NCBI GenBank assembly: GCA_016218685.1
Contig: JACRDD010000024.1
Span: 1-64,000, forward strand
Reading direction: 5' to 3'
Length of the DNA: 64,000 nt
Source of the DNA: Desulfobacterales bacterium
GTDB taxonomy: Bacteria > Desulfobacterota > Desulfobacteria > Desulfobacterales > Desulfosarcinaceae
The number at the start of each line of letters is the position of its first letter. The first letter of the stretch is position 1. The translations under genes and the position numbers were made by a program. Of the stretch, positions 57,268-64,000 are shown one piece after another. Below the pieces are notes generated by a model. It made no database searches. It was not told the origin of the DNA and worked only from the letters and a program-made list of their open reading frames with translations.

Positions 57268-57802
57268 CGATTAAAACAAGCGGCCATGCGGGCGTTCACC
57301 ACCTTTTCGACATCGGCATGGCTCCAAAGCAAATCCCGAATCCCTTCATGGCGGTTCGGGATTTCTTTTGCCCCATGGAAAACCCTTTGGCAACGCATCG
57401 TATGCGCCAAGTTCACCTTGGCCGCCTATATTTCGGAAGACTTTCAATACCAAGCGAGATATCCAGAAGCATTTCAAATATCGGCGATTAACACTTTTGC
57501 CGAGGTTTATACTATCGGAATTTGGAACCTTAGAGCACAGGCACCCGCCTCTGTGTTTTAACGACACCATTGACCGATTACTTCTAACCTTCAACACCGA
57601 TCCATACGTAGCAATATTTTGAACATTTGCACGCTAAAAGATCAAAAAATGAGGTTTTCTCTCCGGTCAATTTGGTAGTTCCACCAATTGTTAAATGAAT
57701 CCGATTCAGTTATTTAATTTTCAAAAAGGGTGAATTCGGCATTCACTTGTCACGAGGCGTTCTTTCCTCATTACCACACAAATCTCGGGAGGGGTAACAA
57801 CC
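57268..57802 (+). promoter_or_regulatory. Region between the two hydrolase genes
   Basis: 535 bases without a supported gene. It contains the terminator of copy 1 (57331-57369) and then the diverged duplicate of the copy 1 leader, with the conserved 40-base block at 57651-57690 and a GGAGGGG ribosome site just before copy 2. It is more AT-rich than the coding regions. Confidence 0.55.
57331..57369 (+). terminator. Terminator after hydrolase copy 1
   Basis: Ten-base stem AAATCCCGAA / TTCGGGATTT around a 14-base loop, followed by a short thymine-rich stretch (TCTTTTG). It is 64 bases after the stop codon and similar in sequence to the terminator after copy 2. Confidence 0.75.
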
Positions 57803-58645
57803 ATGAAGAAATCATTAGCCGTGATACTGTCACTTTCCCTCGTCGCGCTTTTCGGCTACGGCTGTGACGGCGGCGGCACCAGCACCATTACCGAAGAAGA
57901 CGCCGGATATGTCAGCGGCACCATCGATACCCAGCTTTACTACCCCACCACCATCTCCGGCACCACCGGCGCCACCACCATGTCGGCCGGCTATACCCAG
58001 GCCCTGGGCAACGTGGAGTGGCTCTCCAGGAAGCTGGCCGAGACCGGTTACGTCGTTCTGGCCTTTACCCCTACCAACAACCTGGGCTTCGTCGATGGTT
58101 GGCGGGACGCCCATAAAAATTGCATTACGAAATTGAAGGACATTAACAGCAACCACAGCAAACTTCGGGGCAAGATCAATACCGCCAAATTACAAACCTG
58201 CGGCCACTCCAAGGGCGGCGGCGGCTCTTTGTGGGCTTCGTCTGATCTGACCACCCAGTTGAAAACCACCATCGGCATGGCGCCCTATGAAGAGGGTTTC
58301 TACGACAGCACCCTGGGCACCATCACGGCGGCCACCTTTGTCCAGGCCGGCGGAAGCGATACGCTGGCGACCAATGCCATGACCCGCGGCGAATACGGTG
58401 GCCTGTCCAGTCGCACTTCCAGGATGTATGTGGAGTATACCGGCTATGCCCATCTGGCTTGGGATGGCGCCACCGGCACCACCGCCAGCCGAATCTCCGG
58501 CGACATCATCGCCTGGATGAAATACTACATGGACGGCCAGACCTCCTATGCCAGCACCCTTTCCAATACCAGCGGTACCGCGCAGCACGAGTGGGTGAAC
58601 GTCAGCGGCAGCAGCAGTAGCAGTAGCAGCGGCGGGTGTAACTAA
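57803..58645 (+). CDS. Secreted cutinase/PET-hydrolase-like serine hydrolase, copy 2
   Basis: 280 residues, nearly identical in the catalytic core to copy 1 but differing in the leader after Cys21 (one extra Gly), in surface residues and in the tail, where the serine run is longer (SSSSSSSGGCN). Triad: Ser136 (GHSKGGGG), Asp186 and His217 ('YTGYAHLAW', where copy 1 has Asp in place of Ala). Three cysteines remain in the mature part. The tail is encoded by AGC/AGT repeats, which suggests slippage. Confidence 0.85.
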   Translation: MKKSLAVILSLSLVALFGYGCDGGGTSTITEEDAGYVSGTIDTQLYYPTTISGTTGATTMSAGYTQALGNVEWLSRKLAETGYVVLAFTPTNNLGFVDGWRDAHKNCITKLKDINSNHSKLRGKINTAKLQTCGHSKGGGGSLWASSDLTTQLKTTIGMAPYEEGFYDSTLGTITAATFVQAGGSDTLATNAMTRGEYGGLSSRTSRMYVEYTGYAHLAWDGATGTTASRISGDIIAWMKYYMDGQTSYASTLSNTSGTAQHEWVNVSGSSSSSSSGGCN

Positions 58646-58662
58646 CGCTTAAAACAAAAAGA

Positions 58663-58705
58663 AAATCCCGAACCTCTTTCATAAGGGTTCGGGATTTCCT
58701 TTTTA
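58663..58705. terminator. Bidirectional terminator between hydrolase copy 2 and the lipocalin gene
   Basis: Twelve-base stem AAATCCCGAACC / GGTTCGGGATTT (58663-58674 and 58685-58696) with a thymine-rich run on the plus strand and an adenine-rich run upstream that serves the minus strand. It can end both the hydrolase transcript and the converging lipocalin transcript. Confidence 0.85.
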
Positions 58706-58745
58706 ATCGCAAATATGCTTTTAAGATCGAGCGTGCCGGACGCCG

Positions 58746-59279
58746 CTAGTTGGCACTCCCGGGCAATGGATCGTGTTCGACAAAGATCAGCTTCCCGGTA
58801 TCGAAGCCCAATGCCGCCGCTTTTTGAATAAGCATGTTCTGGATGCCCTTATCCAGGTTCGGTCGCCTGGCCAGAATCCACAAGTACGATTTATCGGGCC
58901 CGCTGATCATCGAATACTGGTAATTCTCCTGGTCAAGGGCCAAGACGATATACGATCCATAGAAGGGACCGAAGAAGGAAACCTTGAGAAAGCCCAAATC
59001 CGGCGTTTTAACGAAGTACGCCTTGCCTTCGGCCTCTTTCCATTTTTGCTTTTCGGCGGAATACCCGCGATTCAATACGCGCACGCCTCCGTCGTCGCGC
59101 AGGCTGTAATCGGCCGTGATACGGTTGAGCCCGCGTTCGAAGGAGTTGTCCAACCGTGCGATTTCGTACCATCGGCCCAGGTATCGCTCGACCTCGAAAT
59201 TCTCTACGGGCTTGACATTATCGGGAATACCCATGCAACCCGTGACGAAAAGCGCCAGCAGCATGCAAAGTGCTTTCAT
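58746..59279 (-). CDS. blc: Outer-membrane lipocalin lipoprotein (Blc type)
   Basis: 177 residues. The signal peptide ends in a good lipobox (VTGC, lipidated Cys15). The lipocalin GxW motif is 'YLGRWYEIARLDNSFERGL', with 'VLNRGY', 'FFGPFYGSYIVLALD' and the C-terminal 'LWILARRP' also typical of Blc. It binds lysophospholipids or fatty acids at the outer membrane. The ATG at 59279 has a GGAGAG site lying in the end of the channel gene. Confidence 0.93.
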   Translation of the reverse strand: MKALCMLLALFVTGCMGIPDNVKPVENFEVERYLGRWYEIARLDNSFERGLNRITADYSLRDDGGVRVLNRGYSAEKQKWKEAEGKAYFVKTPDLGFLKVSFFGPFYGSYIVLALDQENYQYSMISGPDKSYLWILARRPNLDKGIQNMLIQKAAALGFDTGKLIFVEHDPLPGSAN

Positions 59280-59280
59280 T

Positions 59281-61905
59281 TTACTCTCCATTGGGAAGTG
59301 GATTGTTGTGAATCTTCTTCTCACTCGGTGCACCTTCATTTTCAACACTGTCCCCCCGAAATGCCTCCATGACGGCTGCCGGAGAGAGCTCCTTGGCAAT
59401 GCTGCGGATATGGATATCCCGTTGGGGAAATGGAATTTCGAGGCCCAGATCGCGAAAGCGCTTGTCTATTTCGAAGCGGATCTTGCTTGGAACGATGGCT
59501 CCGTCTTCCACCTGAACCCACAGGCGCAGGCAGAAGAGCAGGGCGTTATCCCCATGGTCGAGAAAGAGCACCTCGGGCTTCGGAAATTTGAGAACCTCGG
59601 GAAAACCATCCGCGATGTCTAAAAGTGTTTTTTCAACCAGGTCGATGTCCGAGCCGTAGGCCACGCCCACATTCAGATTCTTGCGCATGCGCCGATCCTT
59701 GAAACTCCAGTTGGTCACCTGCTGGCTGATGAACTCGGAGTTGGGGATGATCACCGAAGCGTTGTCGAAGGTTTGCACCACCGTGGCGCGCACGTTGATT
59801 TTTTTGACTTCGGCCCAGATCCCATTGACCTCCACGAAGTCGCCCACCTGAATAGGTCTTTCAAAAAGCAGGATCAGGCCGCTGATAAAATTGTTGAAGA
59901 TCGTCTGCAAGCCAAAGCCGATACCGACGCTGAGCGCGCCGAACACCACCGCCAGCGAGGTGGCATTCACGCCGACGCTGGCCAGCGCCAGGAGCAGTCC
60001 GATGCTCCAGGCCAGGTAGCTCAAAATGGTGATCACGGAGTCTTTCAGGCCCGGTTCGAGCGCCTTTTTTCCGAGCACCTTTTCGTCGAGCAGGGTCCGG
60101 CCGATATGCACGATGATATGGGTGAAGAACAGGATGACCACGGCGTGCACGATGCCCCGGAGGTTGAGATTGAGATTGCCGATGGTGTGCGTGTAATTCA
60201 GCAGATCGGTGACCCACGCGAACAGTGCCCCTTCCCGGTCCCAGGCCCAGACGATGCCCCTGACGACCCCGATCAAACAGAGCGCCCGGCACAGTTGGAT
60301 CAAGGGCCAACTCAAGCGATGGATGCCGCCATGCCGCTGAGGGTCATTGCCCAGGTCCTGTTGAACATACGGATCGCGCCGCCACTCTTCGATAGCATTC
60401 CAGCTCACATAGGCCCAGAACAGCAGCGTCGCCGATTTGATCCAGCCGGCCCACCAGTGCCCCGCCAGCGTGCTGTAACCGATCAGGCTGATCAGAACCC
60501 CGCCGCCGCTGACCAGATAGCTCCAGCCGATCAGGGCCTTCATTTTCCTGGGGTCGGGCGCGGCCTGTCCCTGGCGCGCGGCTTCGGCCGCCACCTGTTT
60601 GGCCCGCTGCCAAAAATGAAGGGTCCAGCCCAGGAGCACAATCGTCAAGGCATCCCGCAGAATCCAGGTCAGCACACTCTCCATGCCGGCCAGCCAGGTG
60701 AAGACGATGCTCACCAGGGCGATGGCCCGCAGGAGTTTAAAAAACCGCTGGAGTCGCGTGACCACAAAGGCGCCGAGCACCGGCAGCGACGCGTCGCCAT
60801 ACTTGTATTCGATGAAGTCCAGTGCCCAACGGGTCAGCAGCAGCATCAGGAAGATTTTAAACAGGACGCTTGCCAGGCCGAAGTCCAGCAGCGGCCAATC
60901 AAAGGCATCGTAGGCCCCGAACAACAGGGCCAGCCCCTGGTAGAGCAACGATCGGCGCAGCAGGAACAGAAACAGACGGCGAAAGCGCCATTGCGGGGTT
61001 TCATGCTTGGTTTCGAGGCGCTGCAGGATGTCCCGCGAGCGCGCCCGCAGCGCTAAGATGACCGCCAGCCAGAACAAAACAAACACCCAACTGCTCATCT
61101 GGATGCGTTTGATCTGCTCCCAGCGCAACCCTTCGGCCGAGAGACCGAGCAGCGTGCCGATGCGGTTGTATAATTGAGCCCACGCTTCCGCGATGCCGTT
61201 ATCGAAGATATAGCGGTAAGGATTGGCGGTCGTGAAGAGCAATTTCTTCTTGCGATCCTGGAACTCGGCCATCAATTTTTCATCGAGGGTCTTCTCCTCC
61301 TTGATCAGCGCACTCATCCGTTCGGCCAGATTTTCATAGCCCTTCCGAAAGGCTTCGCCCAGCGCTTTCTTCTCGTTGAGGATATCGATCAGTTGCTCGG
61401 CCTTGGCCGCCAATGCGGCCTTTCGATCATCGGGCAGCTGCGACCGCGGGATGTCGTCCATTTGCTTGCGCGCCAACGCGATGCGGTCGTCGGCATTCAA
61501 AAACAGGAACGAGGCGGCATTATAGCGCGCTTGCAATTTTTCGAGCTGCTCGCTCAGATTTTCATATCCCAGGCGGTTGCTCCGAATGGCTTGCGCCAGG
61601 TTTTCCAGCGGCGGCTGAGACATCAACAGCAGTTGGCGATGCGAGGCGCTTTTATGCTCCTGGGCGCCCATTTCGTTGAGCAGATACCCCTTTAAGGTCT
61701 CCATCTGGCCCAGACGGGCCTTAAGCTCCGCCAGCTCGTCGCGGTGGCTGGTCATGGCAGTTTCAATGGCGCTTTGGAGCTCGATGGCGGCTGCCGAGGC
61801 ATCCGTGGCAGTTTCGGTCGCTCCCGCGGGAACAGCAAAGAATAGGATCGGCAGCAGGAGCGCGCACGAGACTCGGGCCAGGGTTTGCATGCATCGATTT
61901 TTCAT
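59281..61905 (-). CDS. Large mechanosensitive channel (MscS superfamily, MscK/MscM-like)
   Basis: 874 residues: signal peptide (about 1-28), a periplasmic helical region (30-270) rich in coiled coil, about ten membrane helices, and a C-terminal MscS pore and beta domain with 'VVFGALSVGIGFGLQTIFNNFISGLILLFERPIQVGDFVEVNGIWAEVKKI' and 'VIIPNSEFISQQVTNWSF'. It opens under membrane tension to release solutes. It is one base upstream of the lipocalin gene, so both should be co-expressed in envelope stress. The ATG at 61905 is chosen because it starts the signal peptide. Confidence 0.92.
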   Translation of the reverse strand: MKNRCMQTLARVSCALLLPILFFAVPAGATETATDASAAAIELQSAIETAMTSHRDELAELKARLGQMETLKGYLLNEMGAQEHKSASHRQLLLMSQPPLENLAQAIRSNRLGYENLSEQLEKLQARYNAASFLFLNADDRIALARKQMDDIPRSQLPDDRKAALAAKAEQLIDILNEKKALGEAFRKGYENLAERMSALIKEEKTLDEKLMAEFQDRKKKLLFTTANPYRYIFDNGIAEAWAQLYNRIGTLLGLSAEGLRWEQIKRIQMSSWVFVLFWLAVILALRARSRDILQRLETKHETPQWRFRRLFLFLLRRSLLYQGLALLFGAYDAFDWPLLDFGLASVLFKIFLMLLLTRWALDFIEYKYGDASLPVLGAFVVTRLQRFFKLLRAIALVSIVFTWLAGMESVLTWILRDALTIVLLGWTLHFWQRAKQVAAEAARQGQAAPDPRKMKALIGWSYLVSGGGVLISLIGYSTLAGHWWAGWIKSATLLFWAYVSWNAIEEWRRDPYVQQDLGNDPQRHGGIHRLSWPLIQLCRALCLIGVVRGIVWAWDREGALFAWVTDLLNYTHTIGNLNLNLRGIVHAVVILFFTHIIVHIGRTLLDEKVLGKKALEPGLKDSVITILSYLAWSIGLLLALASVGVNATSLAVVFGALSVGIGFGLQTIFNNFISGLILLFERPIQVGDFVEVNGIWAEVKKINVRATVVQTFDNASVIIPNSEFISQQVTNWSFKDRRMRKNLNVGVAYGSDIDLVEKTLLDIADGFPEVLKFPKPEVLFLDHGDNALLFCLRLWVQVEDGAIVPSKIRFEIDKRFRDLGLEIPFPQRDIHIRSIAKELSPAAVMEAFRGDSVENEGAPSEKKIHNNPLPNGE

Positions 61906-62077
61906 TTTCTCATCTTGCTTTTTGGTTTTTAGATCGTAAGTGTACCTCAAAAGAAGAACACCTTCACTGAAATTTTTCACCCCAGCTTTAATAAGGGTTC
62001 CGAGTTGACACGCCGGTCTTTTCACAATAGGTTCACGCGTTACTTGCATCTACTCTTGGCACACAGGTTTAACGCAT
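61906..62077. promoter_or_regulatory. Divergent promoter region, channel / Rrf2 regulator
   Basis: 172 bases between divergent starts, AT-rich near the channel gene. Rrf2-type regulators often control their own promoters; a binding site might lie here, but none was recognised. Confidence 0.35.
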
Positions 62078-62509
62078 ATGAAGCTGTCCACACGCAGTCG
62101 TTACGGCACGCGCATCCTGCTCGAGTTGGCCCGCCATCCGGACGGAGAACCGGTACAAGTCAGCGAAATCGCGAGAGTTCAAAAGATCCCGGTCAAATAC
62201 GTGGAACAACTGATCCGCACCCTGAAAAGCGCCCAACTGATTAAAAGTGTAAGGGGGTCCAAAGGGGGGCATCGGTTGAATAAATCGGCCGCGGCGATCA
62301 CTGTCGGTCAAATTGTAAGGTTATTCGAAGGCCAGACGGACCTGGTCGAGTGCGTGAGCGCTCCGGATAGTTGCCCCAGATCGTTGGAATGCCGCGTGCG
62401 GGTGGTCTGGATCGAGGCCACCGAGGCCATGTACGAAAAGCTGGACGGCGTCACCATCGCCGATTTGATCAAAGAAGAAAAGACACCGTTCACCCACAGA
62501 AGGTGTTAG
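62078..62509 (+). CDS. Rrf2 family transcriptional regulator (Fe-S type)
   Basis: 143 residues. Winged HTH at the N-terminus ('MKLSTRSRYGTRILLELARH', 'QVSEIARVQKIPVKYVEQLIRTLKSAQLIKSVRGSKGGHRL') and three cysteines at 92, 99 and 105, the cluster-ligand pattern of IscR and NsrR-type proteins. It should sense Fe-S status, nitric oxide or sulfide. It is divergent from the channel gene and converges on the response regulator. The target is not evident. Confidence 0.93.
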   Translation: MKLSTRSRYGTRILLELARHPDGEPVQVSEIARVQKIPVKYVEQLIRTLKSAQLIKSVRGSKGGHRLNKSAAAITVGQIVRLFEGQTDLVECVSAPDSCPRSLECRVRVVWIEATEAMYEKLDGVTIADLIKEEKTPFTHRRC

Positions 62510-62530
62510 GTCTTACGATGGGATCGGGTT

Positions 62531-63055
62531 CTATCGTTCAGCGGTTCTTTTGCTGCTCAGCAGTTCCCGGATCTTTTCCAAAGTGTCCGGATCGGCCTCA
62601 GCGACCATTTTCTTAATCTGAAATTGCTTGTGGTCCTGCGGCGGTTCCGTTTCCACGCCCAGGATGGCGCTGATGGCATCCACGAGTTTTTGGGGTGTAA
62701 CGGGTTTTTCCATGGTAAAGCGCGGGCGCAATCCGGACGTGAAGGCAAAGAAGCCTTTGAAATCTTCACTGCCGAATTCGTCATGGGCATGGGCGGTGAT
62801 GACGATGACCGGCAAGTGCGTGAACCGCTCCATGCCGCGCAACTGACGCATCAGGCCGATGCCGGACTTGCGCGGCATCACCATGTCCAGCGTCATCAGG
62901 TCGGGCGGATCGGCCTGAAGCTTCTCAAGGGCCTCCTCCCCGTCGGCCGCGGTATGCACCTGAAACCCGGCATCTTCAATGCAGGCCGCCAGAAAATTGC
63001 GCACATCGGGCTCGTCATCGACCACCAGGATCTTTTTATCCGATGCATGTGCCAT
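62531..63055 (-). CDS. Single-receiver response regulator
   Basis: 174 residues: a receiver domain (1-130) with Asp13, Asp14 and phosphorylatable Asp57 ('LMTLDMVMPRKSG'), 'VITAHAH' with the switch Thr, and 'FTMEKPVTP' with the conserved Lys, then a helical tail (130-174) with no output domain. The ATG at 63055 has a GGAGA site. It follows DUF1641 on the same transcript. It may be a target of a hybrid kinase such as those at 25.8-31 kb (inference). Confidence 0.92.
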   Translation of the reverse strand: MAHASDKKILVVDDEPDVRNFLAACIEDAGFQVHTAADGEEALEKLQADPPDLMTLDMVMPRKSGIGLMRQLRGMERFTHLPVIVITAHAHDEFGSEDFKGFFAFTSGLRPRFTMEKPVTPQKLVDAISAILGVETEPPQDHKQFQIKKMVAEADPDTLEKIRELLSSKRTAER

Positions 63056-63113
63056 TCTCGGTCTCCTTCAACAAGTCTAAGGTTTTACGTTGACCATGAG
63101 CGGCATCGCGGGA

Positions 63114-63809
63114 TCATTGCGCCATTGGGGCGGGGGGCACCGCCTCAGACTCGAGCCCATTGGATTTTATTTTGCCCATGGCTTTGGTCAGGGCGATCAT
63201 CACGCCCAACCCCTCTTTGATCTCGGGATCGAATCCCGCCGAGATCAATCCAACCGGTCCGACCTTGCGCGTTTGGGCAAGATCCACGGAACCGGGTATC
63301 GCAACCATTTTTTCGAGGAAGGCCATGGTCCTGGGGTCGGCCATCTTCTTGGCCAAAGCCAGCATGGCCACGATTCCGTCGCCGATTTTTTCGATATCGT
63401 GGTGATCATAAGCAGCCGCCACCTTGGCACGGATGCCGAGTGTGGATTTGATGATGCGGAAGACCCCCTTGCGCTCCAGTTCGTCCAGATGCTCGATCAT
63501 TTTGGGGACCGCCGATTTGAGCAGCGGCTCGAGATCGTTGACGAAATCGATGATGTTGTCCATGGCCTTGATGGCAAATACGAAATTCTTGACGCTGCGC
63601 ATCGAGCGTTTGGCCAGATCGAGGGCATCTTCCAGTTGGAATCCGGCTTCCACCTCCTGCAATTGTTCGATCAACAACCCCACGGCATGGTTCTGCAGCG
63701 GAATCAGGTCATCCATGAGCTCACGCCACTTTTGCCGCTCCTTGATGAGGGGGTCGAGTTTGGCCTCCAATGCATCCAGTCGTTGCAAAATCAATTCGTC
63801 GTTGGTCAT
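63114..63809 (-). CDS. DUF1641 protein
   Basis: 231 residues, mostly helical, with DUF1641 sequence 'GVFRIIKSTLGIRAKVAAAYDHHDIEKIGDGIVAMLALAKKMADPRTMAFLEKMVAIPGSVDLA'. These proteins commonly lie next to sulfide:quinone reductases or related flavoproteins and may help anchor or assemble them. The ATG at 63809 has an AGGAGA site that begins inside the stop region of the upstream flavoprotein gene. Confidence 0.9.
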   Translation of the reverse strand: MTNDELILQRLDALEAKLDPLIKERQKWRELMDDLIPLQNHAVGLLIEQLQEVEAGFQLEDALDLAKRSMRSVKNFVFAIKAMDNIIDFVNDLEPLLKSAVPKMIEHLDELERKGVFRIIKSTLGIRAKVAAAYDHHDIEKIGDGIVAMLALAKKMADPRTMAFLEKMVAIPGSVDLAQTRKVGPVGLISAGFDPEIKEGLGVMIALTKAMGKIKSNGLESEAVPPAPMAQ

Positions 63810-63817
63810 GGGGTCTC

Positions 63818-64000
63818 CTATGCGTGCTCGATGCTCGGCCAGTTTTTGCCGGCCATGTTCATCTGGGGTTCCAGGGGCAACTCCTGGCCGGTCAGCAACA
63901 GGTTCCAGTAAACCCACTTGAACATCATTTTGCCCCAGTAATTGAGATTGCTCTCACCCACCAAGTCAAAGGGCCCCAGACCGGGGAAGGGGTACTTGCC
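63818..64000 (-). CDS. Sulfide:quinone oxidoreductase-type flavoprotein, C-terminal fragment
   Basis: Partial: only the last 60 residues are in the window, running off the right edge. They read 'KYPFPGLGPFDLVGESNLN', then 'WGKMMFKWVYWNLLLTGQ' and end 'NWPSIEHA'. This resembles the C-terminal membrane-contact segment of type III sulfide:quinone reductase-like FAD proteins. The DUF1641 gene directly downstream supports this. The FAD-binding part is off the window, so the assignment is provisional. Confidence 0.65.
   Translation of the reverse strand, partial: GKYPFPGLGPFDLVGESNLNYWGKMMFKWVYWNLLLTGQELPLEPQMNMAGKNWPSIEHA

Overview
The window is GC-rich chromosomal DNA that looks like an anaerobic or facultative member of the Desulfobacterota (deltaproteobacterial sulfate-reducer lineage). 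That placement is an inference from gene content: formate-tetrahydrofolate ligase, FeoAB, a C-terminal fragment of a sulfide:quinone reductase-type flavoprotein followed by a DUF1641 gene, an Rrf2 regulator, several hybrid histidine kinases and a short aconitase-type enzyme. No rRNA, tRNA, CRISPR array, transposase or phage gene was recognised.

Layout. 1-9.1 kb (minus strand): a TVP38/TMEM64 membrane protein and an AcvB/VirJ-type periplasmic hydrolase; a 452-residue protein with repeated helix-turn-helix-like segments; two tiny cysteine-rich proteins behind a universal stress protein; then trpS-aconitase and a DedA protein. 9.4-25.0 kb (plus strand): a complete Escherichia coli-type complex I operon, nuoA-B-CD-E-F-G-H-I-J-K-L-M-N. 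Two genes sit inside it that do not belong to complex I: a CBS-pair protein between nuoA and nuoB, and a HigB/HigA toxin-antitoxin pair with its own promoter between nuoH and nuoI. 25.2-31.1 kb (plus): a MEDS-domain sensor protein overlapping a PAS-rich hybrid histidine kinase, then a second, membrane-bound hybrid kinase. 31.1-33.5 kb (minus): feoA-feoB. 33.7-38.4 kb (plus): a MacAB-type tripartite exporter with its outer-membrane lipoprotein. 38.5-43.7 kb: an unrecognised multi-spanning membrane protein, a small unrecognised protein, a CheX-CheX-FliN fusion and a processive-type family 2 glycosyltransferase. 44.1-51.7 kb (minus): fhs with a clear terminator, an LTA-synthase-like enzyme and a heterodimeric ABC exporter. 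52.0-56.1 kb (plus): an RNase II/R-family nuclease, ArfB, an Old Yellow Enzyme homologue and a DUF2179 membrane protein. 56.1-58.7 kb (plus): a tandem duplication of a secreted cutinase/PET-hydrolase-like enzyme. 58.7-64.0 kb: lipocalin and MscS-type channel (minus), Rrf2 regulator (plus), then response regulator, DUF1641 and the sulfide:quinone reductase fragment (minus).

How it works together. The nuo operon supplies NADH:quinone oxidoreductase; the flavoprotein/DUF1641 genes at the right edge suggest a second electron input to quinone. Fhs points to one-carbon (Wood-Ljungdahl or folate) metabolism, and the aconitase to the citrate side of central metabolism. The most unusual features are the toxin-antitoxin module embedded in the respiratory operon, the tandem polyester-hydrolase-like lipoproteins with a conserved leader block, the aconitase with serine where the first Fe-S cysteine is expected, the multi-HTH protein, and the CheX-CheX-FliN fusion.
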